DNA of 64,000 nt, taken from the NCBI GenBank assembly GCA_905215505.1, contig CAJMPU010000005.1:60096-124095 (forward strand). The letters run 5' to 3'. Within the stretch, counting starts at the first letter, position 1, and each line of letters opens with the position of its first letter. The translations under genes and the position numbers were made by a program. Shown in pieces: positions 16,046-22,797 of the stretch. This stretch comes from an uncultured bacterium. Its GTDB lineage: Bacteria; Actinomycetota; Coriobacteriia; Coriobacteriales; Coriobacteriaceae. Under the pieces are notes generated by a model. That model was not told where the DNA came from. It saw only the letters and a list, made by a program, of their open reading frames with translations, and ran no database searches.

Positions 16046-16678
16046 CTACAGCGTGCCTTTCTGACGAGCCTGCTCAATCTCTCCGAGGGCCTCGGCAGGG
16101 GTGAACGAGCAGGTGCCGTCGCCGAGCTTGACCACCTGGATGTCGTCGCCGATATGGACCTCTCCGCCCTTTAGCACCACGCCAAAAACGCCCTCGTGGG
16201 GAAAGATGCAGTCGCCGGTGAGATAGTAGATGGCACAGCGTGTGTGGCAGACCTTGCCGATTTGGCTGATTTTGACAAGCACCTCGCTGCCAAGCTTGAG
16301 CTGCGTGCCCAAGGGGAGCGAGAGTAGATTGATGCCTTGCGTGGTGAAATTCTCCCCAAAGTCACCCTGGCGCACATCGAGTCCGCGGGCCTGCGCCGTC
16401 TGGATGGACTCTGCGGCCAAAAAGGAAACCTGACGGTGCCAATGCCCGGCGTGTGCGTCGGAGGCGAGGCCAAATTGTTCTATAACGGTGTCGTGTCCAT
16501 CCGCGACGGGCGACTTGCGTGTGCCCTTGTGCGCCGACGTGTTGATTGAGACGATGCGGGCGGGCCTGTCGTAGGCATCGTTTGCCGTGCGTAGGGGAAC
16601 GGCCGTTTGTGCGCGTTCCGCCAGCCCGCGCTTCGTGGCATTGAGGATAGGATTATCGGTCGGATGGTCTTGGGGCAC
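16046..16678 (-). CDS. MOSC domain protein
   Basis: 210 residues. The MOSC core is clear: ARIVSINTSAHKGTRKSPV, QFGLASDAHAGHWHRQVSFLAAESI, the GDFGENFTTQGINLLSLPLGTQLKLG segment, and the conserved Cys in KVCHTRCAIYY. MOSC proteins carry sulphur or act in molybdenum-cofactor chemistry; the stand-alone bacterial proteins are mostly of unknown substrate. The start is GTG at 16678, with AAAGG seven bases upstream. No molybdenum genes are nearby in this window. Confidence 0.82.
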   Translation of the reverse strand: MPQDHPTDNPILNATKRGLAERAQTAVPLRTANDAYDRPARIVSINTSAHKGTRKSPVADGHDTVIEQFGLASDAHAGHWHRQVSFLAAESIQTAQARGLDVRQGDFGENFTTQGINLLSLPLGTQLKLGSEVLVKISQIGKVCHTRCAIYYLTGDCIFPHEGVFGVVLKGGEVHIGDDIQVVKLGDGTCSFTPAEALGEIEQARQKGTL

Positions 16679-16814
16679 GTGCGCGCCTTTCGTTCGAGGA
16701 TGTCAATACGCTGAATCCTACAACAATGGTAGGTTCATTGCCCATTGTCATACAACGGTGAGCGCCGTCTTCGTGCTGGACGATTGCGTCGATTGCCATA
16801 GATACGGTGGAGCT

Positions 16815-16844
16815 TTGGGCGCCGGCGGCTTGGCACGCTAGAAT
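16815..16844 (+). promoter_or_regulatory. Sigma-70-type promoter of the ligase-racemase pair
   Basis: TTGGGC, 18-base spacer, TAGAAT; 57 bases upstream of the ligase ATG. Confidence 0.5.
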
Positions 16845-16900
16845 AAACCAGTTGCGCAAAGACCGCCCGTTGTGTGGGCAGTTCATGATAGGAAGTTTCC

Positions 16901-18157
16901 ATGGCATTGCAGTTTACAGAGCGCGAGTTCATTCCCGTGCTGCTCGGTGGCGACATCAACGCCTATTCGGTGGCGCGCGCCTTCTATGAGGAGTACCAGG
17001 TCAAGAGTCTGGTCTTTGGCAAGTATCAGACGGGTCCCGCGTACCGCAGCCAGATTATCGACTACACGCCCAACGTGGATATCGATACCATGCCCGTGAT
17101 GCTCAGGACCGTCAACGGCATTGCCCAAGCGCATGCCGATAAGACGATTGTCCTTGTGGGCTGTGGCGATAACTATGTTGCCCTCGTGGCTCAGGCCAAG
17201 GATGCCCATGAGTTGGCGGATAACATCGTCGCGCCTTACGCTCCCTATAGCATGCTTGAACAGTGTCAGAAGAAGGAGATCTTCTACGAGCTGTGCGAGA
17301 AGCATGGCGTGCCCTATCCGCATACCTTTACCTTCACCATGGCGATGCTGAACGCCCAAGGCGAGGCGCCTGCCGAAGTGCTCGACCAGATCGATTTTCC
17401 CTACCCGATGATTCTGAAGCCTTCTGACGGCATCATGTGGTGGCAGCATGAGTTCGAGGGCCAGAAAAAGGCCTATGAGATTGCCGACCGTGCCGAGCTG
17501 GAACAGGTCATTCGCGACTCGTATGCCAGCGGCTACACCGACGACCTGATCTTGCAGGATCGCGTGCCCGGCAATGACGAGTACATGCGCGTACTCACCA
17601 GTTATTCCGACCGCAACGGCAAGGTGCGCATGATGTGCCTGGGTCACGTGCTGCTCGAGGAGCATCAGCCTCACGGTGTCGGCAACCACGCCTGTATCAT
17701 CACCGAGCCCAATGACGAGCTCATGGGCGGCGTGCGCAAGTTGCTCGAGGACCTTCACTTTGTGGGCTATTCCAACTTTGACGTTAAGTACGACGAGCGC
17801 GACGGCTCGTTTAAGTTCTTCGATTTCAACACGCGCCAAGGTCGCAGCAACTACTACGTCACTAACAGCGGCTTTAACGTTGCCAAGTATGTGGTGGACG
17901 AGTATGTGTTCAACCGCCCGTTTGAGCCGGAGTTTGTGACGGCGCAGGACGAGGCGCTGTGGATGGTCGTTCCCATGGGCGTCGTCGACAAGTACGTCAA
18001 GGATCCCGAGCTGCGCGCTAAGGTGCATCGCCTGGACAAGGAAGGCAAGGGCGCCGACCCTTCGTTTATGAAGGGCGACTTTGTCTTTAACCGCTGGCTG
18101 CGCATGTGGCACACCAAGCTGCGCCACTTTAAGCTGTTCAAGACGTATTACAAGTAG
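16901..18157 (+). CDS. ATP-grasp carboxylate-amine ligase, D-aspartate-ligase-like
   Basis: 418 residues. N-terminal Rossmann-like part begins FIPVLLGGDINAYSVARAFYEEY, typical of D-aspartate ligases and related ATP-grasp proteins. The ATP-grasp core follows with FPYPMILKPSDGIMWW, LILQDRVPGNDEYMRVLTSY and the metal/ATP segment FKFFDFNTRQGRSNYYV. AGGAAG precedes the ATG. The next gene encodes an aspartate racemase, so the pair probably makes D-Asp and attaches it to the peptidoglycan stem peptide. That role is inference from context; the precise amine acceptor is not visible. Confidence 0.78.
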   Translation: MALQFTEREFIPVLLGGDINAYSVARAFYEEYQVKSLVFGKYQTGPAYRSQIIDYTPNVDIDTMPVMLRTVNGIAQAHADKTIVLVGCGDNYVALVAQAKDAHELADNIVAPYAPYSMLEQCQKKEIFYELCEKHGVPYPHTFTFTMAMLNAQGEAPAEVLDQIDFPYPMILKPSDGIMWWQHEFEGQKKAYEIADRAELEQVIRDSYASGYTDDLILQDRVPGNDEYMRVLTSYSDRNGKVRMMCLGHVLLEEHQPHGVGNHACIITEPNDELMGGVRKLLEDLHFVGYSNFDVKYDERDGSFKFFDFNTRQGRSNYYVTNSGFNVAKYVVDEYVFNRPFEPEFVTAQDEALWMVVPMGVVDKYVKDPELRAKVHRLDKEGKGADPSFMKGDFVFNRWLRMWHTKLRHFKLFKTYYK

Positions 18158-18241
18158 ATGAGTGCGGCGCCCGTCCGGTTTACATCGGGCGGGCGCGGGT
18201 ATGATACGCGCAATTGCGCAAGCGTCACCAAGGAGGCGGCG

Positions 18242-18988
18242 ATGGAAAAGCTGGGAGTTATCGGCGGCATGGGCGCCGAGGCCACGTCGTATTACTACGA
18301 CCAGGTGGTGCGCCATACGGCTGCTGCCTGCGATCAGGAACATATCGACATGGTGGTGCTCTCCAAGTCGACCATGCCCGACCGCACGCTTGCCATTAAG
18401 ACCGGCGAGCATGCCAAGCTGCTGGCGACCATGAAAGAGTGTGCCCAGGCACTCGAGTCGCTGGGCTGTGCGCACATTGCCATTCCCTGCAACACGTCGC
18501 ACTACTTCTACGACCAGATCCAGTCGTTTACGAAGGTGCCGATTATCCACATGCCGCGTGAGTCGGTGCGCTATGCCCTTGCGGGTGCGGTGATGGGGGA
18601 GTGCGAGTTCGACCCCAACCTGAGTATGCCGGCCGAGCCGGTGCACAAGATTGGCATTATGGGCACCGACGGAACCGTGGGCGCGGGCGTCTACGGCCGC
18701 GAATGCGAGGCTGCGGGTGTTGAGGTCGTCTATCCCAGCGAGAAACGTCAGAACGATGTGATGTCGCTTATCTACGATGATGTGAAAGCCGGACGTGAGC
18801 CCGATATGGATAAGTTCGACCGCGTGATGTGGGAGTTCGCCCGTAGCGGCTGCGACCGTGTCATTCTGGCCTGCACCGAGCTATCGGTGCTGCAGAAGTA
18901 TCGAGAGATGCCCGAGATCACCCTCGATGCCATGGATGTCCTGGTGCGCGAATCCATCATCCGCAGCGGCGCCCCCTACCGCCTCTAG
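18242..18988 (+). CDS. Aspartate/glutamate racemase family protein
   Basis: Interconverts L- and D-aspartate (cofactor-independent, two catalytic cysteines). 248 residues beginning KLGVIGGMGAEATSYYYDQVV, with both cysteine motifs present: IAIPCNTSHYFYD and VILACTELSVLQ. AAGGAGG lies six bases before the ATG. It is 84 bases downstream of the D-Asp-ligase-like gene on the same strand, supporting a shared cell-wall role. Glutamate racemase is less likely because of the GGMGAEAT start. Confidence 0.87.
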   Translation: MEKLGVIGGMGAEATSYYYDQVVRHTAAACDQEHIDMVVLSKSTMPDRTLAIKTGEHAKLLATMKECAQALESLGCAHIAIPCNTSHYFYDQIQSFTKVPIIHMPRESVRYALAGAVMGECEFDPNLSMPAEPVHKIGIMGTDGTVGAGVYGRECEAAGVEVVYPSEKRQNDVMSLIYDDVKAGREPDMDKFDRVMWEFARSGCDRVILACTELSVLQKYREMPEITLDAMDVLVRESIIRSGAPYRL

Positions 18989-18994
18989 CTTCCG

Positions 18995-19015
18995 ACCTGT
19001 CAAAAAGGGACAGGT
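18995..19015. repeat. Short GACAGG-type dyad
   Basis: ACCTGTC-AAAAAGG-GACAGGT, followed by TAATTTTGGTAGG. One of a group of short intergenic dyads built on GGGACAGG/GGGGAC words. Confidence 0.5.
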
Positions 19016-19050
19016 TAATTTTGGTAGGTTTTATCTGATGAAACAGTAAA

Positions 19051-19085
19051 GGCCTCGGCTCGTTTGGTGCGAGCCGAGGCCTTTT
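19051..19085. terminator. Bidirectional terminator
   Basis: A 12-bp stem GGCCTCGGCTCG / CGAGCCGAGGCC, then TTTT on the plus strand and a short run of A (T on minus) on the other side; it lies between the racemase and the convergent EcfT gene. Confidence 0.8.
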
Positions 19086-19113
19086 GCGTTGGGCGGTTGC
19101 TGCCGGTGGCGAA

Positions 19114-19860
19114 CTAGAACAGGAAGCCGATGGCGATGAGGGCGATGCTGACGATGAGCACGGCGATGTCCAGGCCCTTGATGGGGTAGCGCTTGTACGA
19201 GCTGGCGCGTGTACGCAGATAGAAGCCGCGCTGTTCTGCCGCCAAGGCTGTGGCATCGGTCTTGCCCACGCTCGAGATGAGCAGTGGCACGCACAGTGGC
19301 AGCATGAGCTTAAGCTTCTTGATGGGGTTCTTGGTGTCGTACTCGACGCCGCGTGCGGTCTGCGCTTCCATGATGGCGTTCATCTCCTGACCAAACACCG
19401 GCACAAAGCGTAGCGCCGTGGTAAAGGTGAAGGCATAGCGATACGGCACGTGCAGCACCTCGACGCAGGCGTTGGCAAGGTCGTTGAGCTTGGTCACTAT
19501 GAGCATGAGGATGAGCGGTAACGCCACACCCAGCAGGCGCAGACAGGCCTTCGATCCTGTGATGAGGCCCGTGTCGGTGATAAAGCCCCACACAACGTTG
19601 CCATCGCGCATAAAGGCCAGCTGGAGCACCAGCATGATAAGCGCGAGCGGAATCAGCAACTTGAGCAGCGAGAACAGACGGTCGACGACACCGGCATAGG
19701 CACCCAGCGCAAGGGTGAGTGCCAAAAAGCCCAGCAGCGCCACGTAGGTGTCGGACAAGAAGATGCCGACGATGATGGCGGCGGCGAGGCCCAGTTTGAC
19801 GACGGGGTTCAGGCGATGCAGTAGCGTATCGCCCGGCATGTAGTCGATGACGTTAACCAC
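19114..19860 (-). CDS. ecfT: ECF transporter transmembrane protein EcfT
   Basis: Membrane scaffold of an energy-coupling-factor importer, linking the ATPase pair to the substrate-binding S component. 248 residues beginning VNVIDYMPGDTLLHRLNPVVKLG, the standard CbiQ/EcfT N-terminus, with about five or six membrane helices and the ATPase-coupling segment EAQTARGVEYDTKNP. Start chosen at GTG 19860 because AAGGAG lies ten bases upstream; the open frame continues to 19893. It overlaps the end of ecfA by eight bases, implying coupled translation. Confidence 0.87.
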   Translation of the reverse strand: MVNVIDYMPGDTLLHRLNPVVKLGLAAAIIVGIFLSDTYVALLGFLALTLALGAYAGVVDRLFSLLKLLIPLALIMLVLQLAFMRDGNVVWGFITDTGLITGSKACLRLLGVALPLILMLIVTKLNDLANACVEVLHVPYRYAFTFTTALRFVPVFGQEMNAIMEAQTARGVEYDTKNPIKKLKLMLPLCVPLLISSVGKTDATALAAEQRGFYLRTRASSYKRYPIKGLDIAVLIVSIALIAIGFLF

Positions 19861-21604
19861 GGCGGACCATCTCCTTGGTAATTCGAACGACATCGGTGAC
19901 CTCGCTCACCTGCGCAAAAGCGGGCGAGACGGAAGATGCCAGACGGCGCGAGAGTTCAATAACCTGGGGAGGCTCCACGTAGGCACGCCGCATGAGATCG
20001 ATGTTCGAGAATAGCTCGTGCGTGCGGCCGCGGCCGAGGATGCGACCGTCGGCCATTACTACGATACGCTCGGCAAAATCCGAGACGACTTCCATATCGT
20101 GGCAGACCATAATCACGGCGCAACCGCGCTCGGCCATGGTGCGCACTGTTTCCATGACGGTCATGCACTCGCGGTAATCAAGGCCGCTCGTGGGCTCGTC
20201 GAGCACGACGATCTTGGGCTCAACCACTACGACGGAGGCAAGCGCCACCATTTGTCGCTGGCCGCGCGAAAGCGAGAAAGGTGCCTCATCGGCAGGCAGG
20301 CCAAAGCGGTCGATAACAAGTTGAGCACGACGCAGAGCCTCGGCACGGTCGATGCCGGCAAGCTCCAGGCCAAAAGCGACCTCGTCGAGTACGGTATCCT
20401 TGCAGATCTGGCGGTCGGGGTTTTGGAAGAGGGTTGCGACTTCGCGGGCGATGCGGCTCGTGGGAACGGCTGCGGTGTCCAGCCCCGTAACGCGCACGCT
20501 GCCCGAGGCGGGCTTAAGCAGGCCTGTGAGCAGCTTGGTGAGCGTGGTCTTGCCGGCACCGTTCTGGCCGACGATGCCCACGAGCTCGCCGGGATAGAGG
20601 GTCAGGTTGAGGTCGTGTACGGCGGCGCCGCCATTGGGATAGGCAAACTCAACGTGATCGAAGGTGAGCACGGGCTCGGCGTCCTTGGCGTGCGGGCGCA
20701 ACGACGGTGCATGCGGGGAGCCGGCGGGCGCCTGGGCTTCGCTGGCCGCGTGTGCGGGGTCGACGATGCCCGAAATCAGGCGCTCGGCCTCATCGACATC
20801 CAAGCAAGGGGTACCGCTTACCAGGCCATCGGCCTCGAGGCTATTGAAGATACGCGTGACGCGAGGGCAGTCGACGCCGATGGCACGGAGCTCGTCGGTA
20901 TGCCCGAAAACCTCGTGTGGCTCGCCCTGCAGCGCGATTTCGCCATGGTTGAGCACGAGCACGCGGTTGCAGTACTCCGAGAGCAGGGCGACCTTTTGCT
21001 CAACGACGACGATGGTGATTCCAAGCGCGCGGTTTGCCTCACGCAGCGTCTCGAAGACCAACGTGGAGCTGGCGGGGTCGAGTGCCGCGGTGGGCTCGTC
21101 GAGAACCAAGACGCGCGGACGCATGGCGAGGATGGCAGCGATGGCCACCTTTTGCTTCTGTCCGCCCGAGAGGGTGGCGATCTCGCGGTCACGCAGGTCG
21201 CTGATGCCGACGGTCTCGAGCGTTTCACTCACGCGCCGCTCGATCTGGTCGTGGGGAACGCCAAAGTTCTCGAGGCCAAAGAGCATCTCGTCCTCGACGA
21301 CCGAAGCGACCATCTGCGTGTCGATATCCTGCAGCACGCTGCCGACGATTTGCGACACGTCGGTCAACGAGACCTCGCAGGTGTCGTGGCCGTCAACCAT
21401 GACGGACCCAAAGAACGTGCCGGTGTAGTGGTGGGGCACGGCGCCCGACAGGCAGGCGGCAAGCGTGGACTTGCCGGCGCCCGAGGGCCCGATAATGCCG
21501 ATGAAATCTCCCTTGTTCACGCTGAGTGAGATGTTGCTGAGCGCCTGCTCGGTCTGCGTGCCATAGGAGAACGAGACATCGTCGACGTTGATGATCGTTT
21601 CCAT
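19853..21604 (-). CDS. ecfA: ECF transporter ATPase, two ATP-binding domains fused
   Basis: 583 residues with two complete ABC ATPase domains, so one gene replaces the usual ecfA1-ecfA2 pair. Domain 1 (about 1-240): Walker A GPSGAGKST, signature LSGGQKQKVA, Walker B VLVLDEPTAALD. Domain 2 (about 300-560): Walker A GQNGAGKTT, signature LSRGQRQMVA (R in place of the second G), Walker B IVVLDEPTSGLD. AAAGG precedes the ATG. Between it and the S-component gene lie a 40-bp palindrome and a structured repeat relative. Powers uptake, most likely by the S component encoded just upstream. Confidence 0.92.
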   Translation of the reverse strand: METIINVDDVSFSYGTQTEQALSNISLSVNKGDFIGIIGPSGAGKSTLAACLSGAVPHHYTGTFFGSVMVDGHDTCEVSLTDVSQIVGSVLQDIDTQMVASVVEDEMLFGLENFGVPHDQIERRVSETLETVGISDLRDREIATLSGGQKQKVAIAAILAMRPRVLVLDEPTAALDPASSTLVFETLREANRALGITIVVVEQKVALLSEYCNRVLVLNHGEIALQGEPHEVFGHTDELRAIGVDCPRVTRIFNSLEADGLVSGTPCLDVDEAERLISGIVDPAHAASEAQAPAGSPHAPSLRPHAKDAEPVLTFDHVEFAYPNGGAAVHDLNLTLYPGELVGIVGQNGAGKTTLTKLLTGLLKPASGSVRVTGLDTAAVPTSRIAREVATLFQNPDRQICKDTVLDEVAFGLELAGIDRAEALRRAQLVIDRFGLPADEAPFSLSRGQRQMVALASVVVVEPKIVVLDEPTSGLDYRECMTVMETVRTMAERGCAVIMVCHDMEVVSDFAERIVVMADGRILGRGRTHELFSNIDLMRRAYVEPPQVIELSRRLASSVSPAFAQVSEVTDVVRITKEMVRRG

Positions 21605-21624
21605 GGATACCTTTCATAGTCATC

Positions 21625-21664
21625 GGGGACGTTCTTTAATGACTAGTCGTTTAAGAACGTCCCC
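21625..21664. repeat. 40-bp palindrome of the GGGGAC type
   Basis: GGGGACGTTCTT and AAGAACGTCCCC arms with a nearly self-complementary centre around GACTAGTC. It lies 20 bases upstream of ecfA. A half-related GGGACAGTC word follows at 21680. Confidence 0.7.
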
Positions 21665-21709
21665 AAGAGCTAGTTGTCTGGGACAGTCTTTGGTGGTGGA
21701 GCACGGAGA

Positions 21710-21810
21710 CGGCTTTACGAGGGGCCCCAGGTTGGCGCGAAAGAGGAGCGAAGCGTACTTGGGTACGCGAGCGACGAATGAACGCCAAGATGGGGTGGCT
21801 CGTAAAGCCG
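21710..21810 (-). repeat. Divergent, shorter relative of the structured intergenic element
   Basis: Read on the minus strand (sense to the ecf genes): outer stem CGGCTTTACGAG / CTCGTAAAGCCG, then TTGGCG-TTCATTCGTCG, a hairpin CGCGTAC-CCAA-GTACGC, CTCCTCTTTC, CGCCAA. The inner stem TTGGCG/CGCCAA replaces TGACGT/ACGTCA of the three full copies, while the TTCAYTCGTCG and CTCTTTC strands are kept. It has no counterpart of hairpin P1. Confidence 0.65.
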
Positions 21811-21816
21811 AGCGGG

Positions 21817-22389
21817 TTAGTTGAGCCTAAGGGCCTTCTGGATGGGCAGGTAGAGGGCGCCGACCAGAATGGCGTTAAAGACGGCGGTCATGGCGACGAC
21901 GGGCAACATGGCGGCGGCGAGCTCGCCGACCACGCCGAGCATGGCCATCTTGATGACCATGAAGATGGCGCCGGAGACAAAGGTGGTCACGAAGGTTGCG
22001 ACGATGGCGACGGCAGGCTTGACCTGACCGTTCTTGCCGGCGGCGTTGACGATGCCGGCCATGAGCATGGCGGCGATGCCCTCGGCGGCAAAATCGACGA
22101 ACGGCGAAGTGGTGGTGATCTGGATCACGGCAGCCGAGATGAGGCCAATGACGAGCGCCTGGCCGATGTTGGGGCGAACGACCAGGATGGTGAGGCAGAA
22201 GGCCGAGATGATGAACTCGGGGCTGATCATGCCGCCCGAGATGCCCGAGATTGCCTTGCCGACGGTGAAGTTGAGGATGAAGCCGGCGGCGAGCAGGATG
22301 GCGAGCAGGACGAGGGCGCGGACATCGAGTTTGCCGCGATCGGCGGTATGGACGGTGCGGGGCTGGGTGGCGGTGGTGTTCTGAGGCAT
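21817..22389 (-). CDS. ECF transporter S component, probably for tryptophan
   Basis: 190-residue membrane protein with about six hydrophobic segments (LDVRALVLLAILLAAGFILNFTVG, EFIISAFCLTILVVRP, ALVIGLISAAVIQITTT, EGIAAMLMAGIVNAAG and others), as in S components that capture the ligand. The start at 22389 has AAAGGA upstream. Specificity cannot be read from the protein itself, but its leader encodes a short peptide with three consecutive Trp codons followed by a terminator, so tryptophan or a precursor is the best guess (inference). First structural gene of the ecf operon. Confidence 0.75.
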   Translation of the reverse strand: MPQNTTATQPRTVHTADRGKLDVRALVLLAILLAAGFILNFTVGKAISGISGGMISPEFIISAFCLTILVVRPNIGQALVIGLISAAVIQITTTSPFVDFAAEGIAAMLMAGIVNAAGKNGQVKPAVAIVATFVTTFVSGAIFMVIKMAMLGVVGELAAAMLPVVAMTAVFNAILVGALYLPIQKALRLN

Positions 22390-22434
22390 GGTGAAAATCC
22401 TTTCGGAAGGGGATTGCAAGAGAAAAGCGGAGGC

Positions 22435-22564
22435 GCGTGATGCGAATGCGATCGGGCTCGAGATAGAAAAAGGCCCCCGGTCGAAACCGGAGGCCTTCCA
22501 ATCACCTAGAGCGCAAAAACAGGCGTGAGGGACTCACTGTCGACCGATCGTATTCGCATCACGC
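22435..22564 (-). promoter_or_regulatory. 21-bp inverted repeat enclosing the ecf leader terminator
   Basis: GCGTGATGCGAATGCGATCGG (22435-22455; 21 bases, one difference) is complementary to 22544-22564, which is part of the leader-peptide coding region just after its Trp codons. In RNA the two arms could form a long helix around the terminator hairpin, so ribosome position on the leader peptide could decide whether this helix forms. Confidence 0.55.
22465..22497 (-). terminator. Attenuator terminator in the ecf leader
   Basis: On the minus strand AAGGCCTCCGGT-TTCG-ACCGGGGGCCTT (one T-G pair) followed by TTTCT. It lies between the Trp-rich leader peptide and the S-component gene. Confidence 0.75.
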
Positions 22565-22602
22565 CACCACCAGTTGTTGAGAGATTTCATCGTGTTCTTC
22601 AT
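22534..22602 (-). CDS. Tryptophan leader peptide
   Basis: A 22-codon ORF, MKNTMKSLNNWWWRDANTIG plus RQ, with three consecutive TGG codons (22572-22564) and AAAGGAG eight bases before its ATG. An intrinsic terminator starts 37 bases after its stop. This is the classical arrangement of tryptophan attenuation: when charged tRNA-Trp is scarce the ribosome pauses on the WWW run and read-through into the ECF transporter genes should rise. The mechanism is inference; the ORF, ribosome site and terminator are visible directly. Confidence 0.8.
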   Translation of the reverse strand: MKNTMKSLNNWWWRDANTIGRQ

Positions 22603-22660
22603 GTTGGTGGCTCCTTTCGTGATGCCGTGGCGCGGTCGCACCTAGTTGCTGTTGCGCTGC

Positions 22661-22666
22661 ACTATA
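22661..22666 (-). promoter_or_regulatory. Extended -10 promoter of the ecf leader
   Basis: TGCTATAGT on the minus strand (TG one base before TATAGT), about 60 bases upstream of the leader ATG. No good -35 box is visible. Confidence 0.45.
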
Positions 22667-22687
22667 GCACAGCGAAGTGTGTGCGGG

Positions 22688-22710
22688 GAAATCTTTTTTA
22701 AAAAGATTTC
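22688..22710. other. AT-rich palindrome between dipeptidase and ecf leader
   Basis: GAAATCTTTTT / AAAAAGATTTC. With the GC-rich 22735-22785 stretch, which can fold before CTCTTTTG on the minus strand, it may end dipeptidase transcription; it could equally be an upstream site of the ecf promoter. Confidence 0.35.
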
Positions 22711-22797
22711 AGGCGGGTTTCCCGTCGGTCAAAAGAGCGGGCTAAGCGGGCGAGGCTGCCATTGCTGCCTTGTCCGCTCAGCTAAGACATGAGGGCC

